The notes under the pieces are model-generated. The model searched no databases. It saw nothing but the letters and a program-made list of their open reading frames with translations, and was not told where the DNA came from. Positions 1-5,415 of a stretch of DNA of 5,415 bases are shown here, piece by piece. Numbering within the stretch: the stretch's first letter is position 1; each line of letters begins with the position of its first letter. The position numbers were made by a program, and so were the translations under genes. Location: assembly GCA_019751575.1 (NCBI GenBank), contig JAIENF010000327.1:1-5415 (forward strand). The letters run 5' to 3'. The DNA is from Burkholderiales bacterium (lineage in GTDB: Bacteria; Pseudomonadota; Gammaproteobacteria; Burkholderiales; CAIKXV01).

Positions 1-949
<949 letters not shown>

Positions 950-1039
950 CCGGGGTTTCGTTCAGGGGTGAGCCGTGATTATCGCGCCAAAGCTCCCGGG
1001 CGCGTGAGGCGTGCGTGAATGCCCGCCGGACACGGAGGA
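950..1039 (-). promoter_or_regulatory. ruvA-ruvB intergenic gap with possible -10 element and weak hairpin
   Basis: This 90-base stretch is the only real break inside the leftward gene set. On the minus strand it contains GATAAT (978-983), a 5/6 match to the sigma-70 -10 consensus about 29 bases before the ruvB start, but no good -35 at the expected spacing. Just upstream, CGCGCC (983-988) and GGCGCG (999-1004) can form a 6-bp GC stem with a 10-base loop; no T-tract follows, so it is not a standard intrinsic terminator. I saw no E. coli-type LexA box (CTGT-N8-ACAG). ruvB may therefore be both read through from ruvA and served by a weak promoter of its own; this is inference from short motifs. 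Confidence 0.25.
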
Positions 1040-1627
1040 TCACCCCTTCGACAGCACCTTCAGCGCCATCCGGATGCCCTCGCCCACCGCAGTCCCGGGC
1101 GGCACCTGCCTGCAGGCGAACATCGCCTCCTTGTCGCTGTAGCCGAGCGCGAGCAGTGCATTGAGCACGTCGTTCGCATCGCTGCGTTCCGCCGGCGCGC
1201 CGGCCCCCGGCACGCCAGGCAGCGCGTCGCCGAGCTTGCCCTTGAGTTCCAGCAGCAGGCGCTCCGCGGTCTTCTTGCCGATGCCGGGAACGCGGGTCAG
1301 GCGCGCGGTCTCCTGCAGCACGACCGCCTCGGCCAGCCCGTCGACATCCATCCCGGACAGCAGCGCGAGCGCGGTCTTGGCGCCGACGCCGCTGATCCGG
1401 ATCAGCGCCCGGAACGCATGGCGTTCCCGCTCGGTGGCGAAGCCGTACAGCAGGTGCGCGTCCTCGCGGATCGCCAGGTGGGTGCACAGCGTGACCGTGT
1501 CGCCGATGCGCGGCAGCGAGTAGAACGTGCTCATCGGCACGTCGACCTCGTAGCCGACCCCACCGACATCGAGCAGCACCTGCGGCGGGTTCTTCTCGCG
1601 CAGGATGCCGGTCAGGCGCCCGATCAT
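1040..1627 (-). CDS. ruvA: Holliday junction-binding protein RuvA
   Basis: RuvA tetramers hold the Holliday junction in open square form and load RuvB rings onto opposite arms. The product is 195 residues, close to the family's usual 190-205. Order of domains: OB-fold domain I (about 1-63, starting MIGRLTG), with the acidic-pin pair E55-D56 in [10 protein letters not shown] exactly where E. coli RuvA has them; domain II with two helix-hairpin-helix motifs, [13 protein letters not shown] (about 78-90) and [13 protein letters not shown] (about 113-125); a flexible Gly/Pro/Ala linker (about 133-150); and the small C-terminal RuvB-binding domain III (about 151-195). The ATG overlaps the ruvC stop in an ATGA (1624-1627), indicating translational coupling, and a purine-rich GGTGGA lies directly before it. 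Stop TGA is at 1042-1040. The same reading frame stays open upstream through ruvC, but the family N-terminus fixes the start here. Confidence 0.98.
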   Translation of the reverse strand: MIGRLTGILREKNPPQVLLDVGGVGYEVDVPMSTFYSLPRIGDTVTLCTHLAIREDAHLLYGFATERERHAFRALIRISGVGAKTALALLSGMDVDGLAEAVVLQETARLTRVPGIGKKTAERLLLELKGKLGDALPGVPGAGAPAERSDANDVLNALLALGYSDKEAMFACRQVPPGTAVGEGIRMALKVLSKG

Positions 1628-2238
1628 TCCACCGCCCCCGCGATCACGCCGCCGGCCTTGAGCAGGTCGGCCGCGGACACCAGCCGGCCACGGCGCATGC
1701 GGAAGCCGGCGGTGGCGAGGCCACCCATGCCCTGCCCGCCATGCGCATGGCAGATCGCGCAGGCCAGTGCATCGGCCGCGTCCGACGTGGGATCGGCCGG
1801 CAGCGAGAGCAGCCGGCGCACCATCTGCTGCACCTGCGACTTGTTCGCCTGGCCATTGCCGGCCACCGCCTGCTTCACCTGCTGCGCGGTGTACTCGGAC
1901 ACCGGCAGGTGGTGCGCGACCGCCGCGCAGATCGCCGCCCCGCGTGCCTGCCCGAGCAGCAGCGTCGACTGCGGATTCACGTTCACGAACACCTTCTCGA
2001 TCGCCGCCTGCACCGGGGCGTGGCTGACGATCACCTGTCCCAGGCAGTCGAGGATCGCCTTCAGCCGTTCCGGCAGGTCGCCGGGCGGTACCCGCACGAT
2101 GCCCGAGGTGACATAGGACAGCGACTGGCCGCGCACGTCGATGATGCCGAAGCCGGTGCGCCGCAGCCCGGGATCGATGCCCAGGATGCGCCGGGTCGGC
2201 GGGCTGCTCGGGGGATTCACGGTGCGCGGGGGGCTCAC
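1624..2238 (-). CDS. ruvC: Crossover junction endodeoxyribonuclease RuvC
   Basis: RuvC is the dimeric, Mg-dependent resolvase that nicks two opposing strands of a Holliday junction bound by RuvAB. With the GTG at 2238 the product is 204 residues. The RNase H-like fold is evident from [15 protein letters not shown] (about 17-31), [11 protein letters not shown] (78-88) and [15 protein letters not shown] (152-166). The four catalytic acids are all present: D22, E81, D153 and D156, matching E. coli D7, E66, D138 and D141. The chosen GTG overlaps the transporter stop in a GTGA (2235-2238). An alternative GTG at 2220 would give 198 residues but has no ribosome site. Either start leaves a Pro/Ser-rich extension of up to 16 residues before the usual RILGIDPG start; family proteins are commonly 165-185 residues. 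The 3' end overlaps ruvA by 4 bases. Function is secure; the exact start is less so. Confidence 0.97.
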   Translation of the reverse strand: MSPPRTVNPPSSPPTRRILGIDPGLRRTGFGIIDVRGQSLSYVTSGIVRVPPGDLPERLKAILDCLGQVIVSHAPVQAAIEKVFVNVNPQSTLLLGQARGAAICAAVAHHLPVSEYTAQQVKQAVAGNGQANKSQVQQMVRRLLSLPADPTSDAADALACAICHAHGGQGMGGLATAGFRMRRGRLVSAADLLKAGGVIAGAVE

Positions 2239-3122
2239 CTGGCGAGTGTAGCGCGCGCAGGCACGTGGCCGCCTGCATTCACCAGCGCGACGCCGATCGC
2301 CGCGACTACCAGCCCGGCGATGCCCGACGGCGCCAGCGTCTCCCCGAACACCGCCCAGGCGATCAGCGCGGTCGCACCCGGGGTGAGGTAGAACAGGCTG
2401 GCCACCTTCGATGCCGCGCCGCGCCGGATCAGGAGGTTGAGCAGCGTGATCGCACCGAGGGACAGCACCACGACCAGCCAGCCCAAAGCGAACACGAATT
2501 CGCCGGTCCAATCCACCTGCATCGTTTCGGTGAAGAAGGCGAGCGGCACCAGCAGCAGTGCCGCGGCCACGAACTGCACCAGCGAGCCGGTGCGCAGGTC
2601 CATGCCGGACGCGAACCGTTTCTGGTAGACCGTGCCGGCGGTGATCGAGGCCAGCGCCACGGCGGCGAAGCCGAGCGAGGCGACGCTGGCGCCGGTCGCG
2701 TTGGCCTTCGGCCCCAGCACCATCAGCACGCCGACGAGCCCCAGCCCGAAGCCGAGCCACTGCATCCGGCCGATGCGCTCGCCCAGCACCGGACCGGCCA
2801 GGCAGGCGGTGGCCAGCGGCTGCAGGCCGACGATCAGCGCGGCGGCACCGGCGCTGAGGCCGAGGTCGATCGCACTGAACACGCCGCCGAGGTAGCCGGC
2901 CTGGACCAGCAGCCCGGCTACCGCGAGGTGGCCATACTCGCGTGCGCTGCGTGGCCAGGGCGCACGCGCAACCAGGCAGATGCTGCCGAGCAGTACCCCC
3001 ACCAGCGCAAAGCGCAGCGCGAGGAAGGTCAATGGCTCGACATGGGGCAGGCCGAGCTTGGCGCCGATGAAGCCGGTGCTCCAGAGAAGGACGAAGACGG
3101 CCGGGACCAGCCCGGCGGTCAA
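2235..3122 (-). CDS. EamA/DMT-family inner-membrane transporter
   Basis: The product, 295 residues, is a hydrophobic protein with about ten predicted membrane helices (roughly 4-22, 31-51, 64-82, 90-110, 118-136, 147-164, 178-198, 209-230, 240-259, 264-284). This is the two-fold EamA repeat arrangement of the drug/metabolite transporter superfamily. Family-type signatures are [11 protein letters not shown] in helix 1, [10 protein letters not shown] in helix 2, the helix 4 segment [32 protein letters not shown], and in the second half [19 protein letters not shown] followed by [14 protein letters not shown]. Such proteins usually export amino acids, metabolites or drugs; the substrate cannot be read from the sequence. 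The start is TTG at 3122, overlapping the yebC stop (TTGA, 3119-3122). No other in-frame start lies nearby, and helix 1 begins almost at once, so a later start is unlikely. The stop overlaps the ruvC start (GTGA). It therefore sits translationally coupled between yebC and ruvC, which are more usually direct neighbours. Confidence 0.93.
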   Translation of the reverse strand: MTAGLVPAVFVLLWSTGFIGAKLGLPHVEPLTFLALRFALVGVLLGSICLVARAPWPRSAREYGHLAVAGLLVQAGYLGGVFSAIDLGLSAGAAALIVGLQPLATACLAGPVLGERIGRMQWLGFGLGLVGVLMVLGPKANATGASVASLGFAAVALASITAGTVYQKRFASGMDLRTGSLVQFVAAALLLVPLAFFTETMQVDWTGEFVFALGWLVVVLSLGAITLLNLLIRRGAASKVASLFYLTPGATALIAWAVFGETLAPSGIAGLVVAAIGVALVNAGGHVPARATLAR

Positions 3123-3844
3123 TCCCCCACCAGCGCCGTGGTGTAGACCTCCTGCACGTCGTCGAGGGCCTCCAGTGCGTCGAGCAGGCGCTGCATGCGG
3201 GCACCCTCGTCACCGGACAGCACCGTTTCCGACAACGGCTTCATCGTCACCTCGGCGAACTCGGCCTTCAGGCCTGCGGCCTCGAGCGCGGTCTTCACCG
3301 CAGTGAACGCCGGCGGCGGGCAGATCAGCTCGACGCTGCCGTCCTCGTTCGTCGCGACGTCATCGGCCCCCGCGTCGAGTCCGACTTCCATCACCTTCTC
3401 TTCGCTGGTCCCGGGTGCGAACACGAACTGGCCGCAATGCTTGAACTGGAAGGCGACCGACCCGTCGGTGCCCATGTTGCCGCCGTTCTTCGCGAATGCA
3501 TGGCGCACGTCGGCCACGGTACGCACCTTGTTGTTGGTCACGCAATCGACCATCACGGCCGCGCCGCCGATGCCGTAGCCCTCGTAGCGGATCTCGTCGA
3601 GCGACTCGCCGGTCAGCGCACCGCTGCCGCGCTTGATCGCGTTCTCGATCGTGTCCTTCGGCGTGTTGACCTCGCGCGCCTTGCTGATCGCCAGCCGCAG
3701 CCTCGGATTGCCGTCCGGGTCGCCGCCGCCCGAACGGGCAGCAACGGTGATCTCGCGGATGCACCGGGTCATCGCCTTGCCCTTCTTGGCGTCGGCGATC
3801 GCCTTCTTGTGCTTGATGTTGGCCCATTTGCTGTGACCGGCCAC
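3119..3844 (-). CDS. yebC: YebC/PmpR/TACO1-family protein
   Basis: The 241-residue product has the length and full sequence pattern of the YebC family: N-terminal [20 protein letters not shown], then [14 protein letters not shown] (about 30-43), [19 protein letters not shown] (46-64), an [13 protein letters not shown] segment (88-100), [15 protein letters not shown] (120-134), and the C-terminal alpha/beta domain ending [11 protein letters not shown]. The family was long annotated as transcriptional regulators (for example PmpR in Pseudomonas). The mitochondrial homologue TACO1 acts as a translation activator, and bacterial members have been linked to helping ribosomes at proline-rich stretches; which role applies here cannot be seen. 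The start is GTG at 3844, giving the canonical (M)AGHSKW terminus, with GAGGAG six bases upstream. A start at 3877 in the same frame would add 11 unconserved residues and is rejected. It is the first gene of the leftward run and shares a 4-base overlap with the transporter gene. Confidence 0.97.
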   Translation of the reverse strand: MAGHSKWANIKHKKAIADAKKGKAMTRCIREITVAARSGGGDPDGNPRLRLAISKAREVNTPKDTIENAIKRGSGALTGESLDEIRYEGYGIGGAAVMVDCVTNNKVRTVADVRHAFAKNGGNMGTDGSVAFQFKHCGQFVFAPGTSEEKVMEVGLDAGADDVATNEDGSVELICPPPAFTAVKTALEAAGLKAEFAEVTMKPLSETVLSGDEGARMQRLLDALEALDDVQEVYTTALVGD

Positions 3845-3850
3845 GGTGTT

Positions 3851-3856
3851 CTCCTC
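3851..3856 (-). promoter_or_regulatory. Ribosome binding site of yebC
   Basis: On the minus strand GAGGAG lies six bases before the GTG at 3844. It settles the yebC start at this GTG and excludes the upstream in-frame start at 3877. Confidence 0.85.
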
Positions 3857-3885
3857 GGTTTTCGACGCCGCCCGCACGGTGGCCG

Positions 3886-3929
3886 ATCAGGTCGTCCATC
3901 AGGTCGTCCATCAGGTCGCCCATCAGGCC
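3886..3929. repeat. 12-base tandem repeat, about 3.7 copies, in the yebC leader
   Basis: On the plus strand the unit ATCAGGTCGTCC occurs at 3886-3897 and 3898-3909 exactly, then as ATCAGGTCGCCC at 3910-3921 (one change), followed by a partial ATCAGGCC at 3922-3929. Read on the minus strand, the direction of yebC transcription, the unit is GGACGACCTGAT, which would encode a repeating (M/I)-(D/G)-D-L in one frame. It lies 42-85 bases upstream of the yebC start codon and downstream of the candidate yebC -10 element, hence probably in the untranslated leader. The function is unknown; it could be a replication-slippage product or a short structured or translated leader. Confidence 0.9.
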
Positions 3930-3946
3930 GGCGGCGGCAGGCGCGG

Positions 3947-3952
3947 ATTCTA
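3947..3952 (-). promoter_or_regulatory. Candidate -10 element for the yebC operon
   Basis: The minus strand reads GGTTAGAATCC, with TAGAAT a 5/6 match to TATAAT about 100 bases before the yebC start. It is the most promoter-like sequence in an otherwise very GC-rich gap. No good -35 hexamer is visible at 16-18 bases; that position is occupied by a GC-rich inverted repeat. Transcription would begin near 3940 and give a leader of about 95 bases containing the 12-base repeats. Confidence 0.4.
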
Positions 3953-3965
3953 ACCCCGGGGCCCT

Positions 3966-3983
3966 TGCCGCGGGCGCGCGGCA
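3966..3983. repeat. Perfect 7-bp inverted repeat between divergent genes
   Basis: TGCCGCG (3966-3972) and CGCGGCA (3977-3983) are exact reverse complements separated by the 4-base loop GGCG. It could be a hairpin or a dyad binding site for a dimeric regulator. Its position covers the place where the -35 of the candidate yebC promoter would be, and lies just upstream of the candidate promoter of the divergent ATPase gene. No T-tract follows on either strand, so it is not an intrinsic terminator. In GC-rich DNA a repeat of this size can arise by chance, so a regulatory role is only a possibility. Confidence 0.45.
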
Positions 3984-4004
3984 CGACTTCGCGCCAGACC
4001 GCTG

Positions 4005-4013
4005 TGCTACGCT
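4005..4013 (+). promoter_or_regulatory. Candidate extended -10 element for the DUF853 gene
   Basis: TGCTACGCT reads as an extended -10 (TGN followed by TACGCT, sharing T1, A2 and T6 with TATAAT) and lies about 35 bases before the ATG. The -35 region is poor. Transcription would start near 4020, leaving a short leader of about 29 bases. The call rests on one short motif. Confidence 0.3.
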
Positions 4014-4037
4014 CGCCGGCGTTTCCAGCCACCCACC

Positions 4038-4044
4038 AGGAGGG
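4038..4044 (+). promoter_or_regulatory. Ribosome binding site of the DUF853 gene
   Basis: AGGAGGG lies four bases before the ATG at 4049. It is a near-complete match to the anti-16S consensus at slightly tight spacing, and supports this ATG as the true start. Confidence 0.85.
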
Positions 4045-4048
4045 TTCA

Positions 4049-5415
4049 ATGGCCGAGCCGCTGCCGATCGCCAAGGTTGCCCCGGGCGCCCCGGATCTGT
4101 TCCTCCTGCCGTCGCTGGCCAACCGCCACGGCCTGATCGCAGGCGCCACCGGCACCGGCAAGACGGTCACGCTGCAGCGGCTGGCCGAGCAGTTCAGCCT
4201 CGCCGGCGTGCCGGTGTTCATGGCCGACGTGAAGGGTGACCTGTCCGGCCTGTCGCAGGCCGGCGAATGGAAACCGAAGCTGAAGGCACGTGCCGACCAG
4301 CTGGGAATCGCCGACAGCCACGCGTTCAGCGCGTTCCCGGTGATGTTCTGGGACGTGTTCGGCGAACAGGGCCATCCGGTGCGCGCGACCATCTCCGAGA
4401 TGGGCCCGGTGCTGATCGCCCGCATGCTCAACCTGAACGACACCCAGGAAGGCGTGCTGTCGCTCGCGTTCAAGATCGCCGACGACAACGGGCTGCTGCT
4501 GATCGACCTGAAGGACCTGCGTGCGATGCTGCAGCACGTGGGCGACAACGCGGCGAAGTACAAGACCGAGTACGGCAACATCTCGCCGGCCAGCATCGGC
4601 GCGATCCAGCGCGGGCTGCTGGCGATCGGCGAACAGGGCGGCGACCTGTTCTTCGGCGAGCCGGCGCTCGACATCGGCGACCTGATGCAGACCGACGCGA
4701 AGGGGCGCGGCGTGGTCAGCATCCTCGCCGCCGACAAGCTGATGAACGCGCCGAAGGTCTATGCGACCTTCCTGCTCTGGCTGCTGTCCGAGCTGTTCGA
4801 GGTCCTGCCCGAGGTCGGCGACCCGGACAAGCCGAAGCTGGTGTTCTTCTTCGACGAGGCGCACCTGCTGTTCACCGACGCACCGCCGGCCCTGCTGCAG
4901 AAGATCGAACAGGTGGTGCGGCTGATCCGCTCCAAGGGCGTGGGCGTGTACTTCGTCACCCAGAACCCGCTCGACATCCCCGACACGGTACTCGGCCAGC
5001 TCGGCAACCGGGTCCAGCACGCCCTTCGTGCATTCACCCCGCGCGACCAGAAGGCGGTGAAGACCGCCGCGACCACGATGCGGCCGAACCCGAAGCTCGA
5101 CATCGAAGCCTCGATCACCGAACTGGCCGTCGGCGAGGCACTGGTGTCCTTCCTGGACGCGAAGGGCAGCCCGACCGTCACCGAACGCGCGTTCGTGCTG
5201 CCGCCGGCCTCGCGCCTCGGCCCGGCCACGCCCGACGAGCGCAGGCAGGTGACCGCGGGCTCGCCGGTCGCCGGCCATTACGAGAAGCTGGTCGACCGCG
5301 AGTCGGCCTACGAGAAGCTGCAGCAGGGTGGAGCGGCCGCTGCCGGCGGCGCCGACGAGGCGGCGCAGGCCGCACCGGGCGGTGGCGGCCTGTTCGGTTC
5401 GCTCGGCGGCCTGCT
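4049..5415 (+). CDS. DUF853/YjgR-type HerA-like P-loop ATPase (3' end cut by window edge)
   Basis: There are 455 open codons to the right edge. The protein resembles E. coli YjgR, a DUF853 member of the HerA/FtsK-like ATPase superfamily, whose cellular role is not established. Walker A is GATGTGKT (32-39), preceded by [12 protein letters not shown], and is followed by the family segment [12 protein letters not shown] (57-68). Walker B is [12 protein letters not shown] (264-275), followed by [20 protein letters not shown] (293-312), which holds the Q305 sensor position. Next comes [20 protein letters not shown] (317-336), with arginines that could act as finger residues across subunits. No signal peptide or membrane helix is seen. 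From about 427 the sequence becomes Ala/Gly-rich and then [12 protein letters not shown], a low-complexity linker typical of the C-terminal part of this family. E. coli YjgR is about 500 residues, so perhaps 40-60 residues are missing. It is transcribed divergently from yebC. The family call is strong; a role as a DNA or protein translocase is inferred only from superfamily membership. Confidence 0.93.
   Translation, partial: MAEPLPIAKVAPGAPDLFLLPSLANRHGLIAGATGTGKTVTLQRLAEQFSLAGVPVFMADVKGDLSGLSQAGEWKPKLKARADQLGIADSHAFSAFPVMFWDVFGEQGHPVRATISEMGPVLIARMLNLNDTQEGVLSLAFKIADDNGLLLIDLKDLRAMLQHVGDNAAKYKTEYGNISPASIGAIQRGLLAIGEQGGDLFFGEPALDIGDLMQTDAKGRGVVSILAADKLMNAPKVYATFLLWLLSELFEVLPEVGDPDKPKLVFFFDEAHLLFTDAPPALLQKIEQVVRLIRSKGVGVYFVTQNPLDIPDTVLGQLGNRVQHALRAFTPRDQKAVKTAATTMRPNPKLDIEASITELAVGEALVSFLDAKGSPTVTERAFVLPPASRLGPATPDERRQVTAGSPVAGHYEKLVDRESAYEKLQQGGAAAAGGADEAAQAAPGGGGLFGSLGGL

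Noticed and set aside
983..1004. Intrinsic terminator between ruvA and ruvB
   Set aside because: The stem is only 6 bp with a 10-base loop and no T-run on the minus strand, so it fails the usual pattern.
950..1039. SOS (LexA) box before ruvB or in the yebC leader
   Set aside because: ruvAB is LexA-controlled in E. coli, so I looked for CTGT-N8-ACAG in both gaps (950-1039 and 3845-4048) and found none; a divergent lineage motif cannot be excluded.
1019..2116. Plus-strand open frames of 365 codons and others across ruvA and ruvC
   Set aside because: These are antisense shadows: the His/Arg/Gln-rich composition has no recognisable domain, and the minus strand has fully conserved RuvA and RuvC.
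1628..2278. Upstream in-frame extension of RuvA (a 412-residue frame)
   Set aside because: The added part is the out-of-frame reading of ruvC, rich in Arg, Ala and Gly with no domain. RuvA starts at the MIGRLTG methionine in the ATGA overlap, so this is not a fusion.
2265..3146. Plus-strand 293-codon open frame opposite the transporter
   Set aside because: It is highly polar and rich in Gln, Arg, Glu and His, the expected complement of a membrane-protein gene, and it has no motifs.
2239..3213. Upstream in-frame extension of RuvC (a 529-residue frame)
   Set aside because: The extra part is a shadow of the transporter gene in another frame, with Arg/Ala-rich noise. Membrane-helix periodicity and family motifs place the real gene in the transporter frame.
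3886..3929. Could the repeats be a CRISPR array?
   Set aside because: The units are 12 bases and directly adjacent with no spacers, and no cas genes are present.
3360..4049. Minus-strand 229-codon frame through the 12-base repeats into yebC
   Set aside because: Most of it is yebC read out of frame, and no ribosome site precedes its start. I keep only the repeat itself as an observation.
4046..5278. Long minus-strand open frame (410 codons) opposite the ATPase gene, and another from 4737 to 3769
   Set aside because: The opposite strand encodes a clear DUF853 protein with a strong ribosome site. The antisense translations are low-complexity and resemble no family I know, as expected of shadow frames in high-GC DNA.

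Overview
This is a high-GC chromosomal window carrying a conserved Holliday-junction locus. The RuvA, RuvB and RuvC sequences have the wording I associate with Betaproteobacteria: RuvB starts [15 protein letters not shown] and has [15 protein letters not shown], and RuvC has [21 protein letters not shown] betaproteobacterium (Burkholderiales- or Rhodocyclales-like) is therefore my best guess, made from memory of these families and not from a search. Nothing points to a plasmid, phage, insertion sequence or CRISPR array.

Layout. The left three quarters is a leftward (minus-strand) gene set. Read in its own direction it is yebC (3844 to 3119), an EamA/DMT-type membrane transporter (3122 to 2235), ruvC (2238 to 1624), ruvA (1627 to 1040), a 90-base gap, then ruvB (949 to the left edge, missing its last few dozen codons). 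The first four genes are joined by three consecutive 4-base stop/start overlaps (TTGA, GTGA, ATGA), so they are almost certainly one translationally coupled operon. To the right a 204-base intergenic region separates yebC from a divergent plus-strand gene (4049 to the right edge) for a DUF853/YjgR-type HerA-like P-loop ATPase, cut off by the window end.

How the genes work together. RuvA binds the four-way junction, RuvB motors drive branch migration and RuvC cuts the junction. YebC is a TACO1-family protein commonly encoded beside ruvC. The transporter is the outsider: it sits inside the coupled run with no obvious link to recombination. The DUF853 ATPase is in a superfamily with DNA-translocating members, but its own role is unknown.

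The most noteworthy non-coding signals lie between yebC and the ATPase gene. They are a 12-base tandem repeat of about 3.7 copies in the presumed yebC leader, a perfect 7-bp inverted repeat between two candidate divergent promoters, and strong Shine-Dalgarno sites for both genes. All catalytic residues I could check in RuvA, RuvB and RuvC are present. I did not find a clearly novel system; the window is mostly an ordinary conserved locus with a few local oddities.
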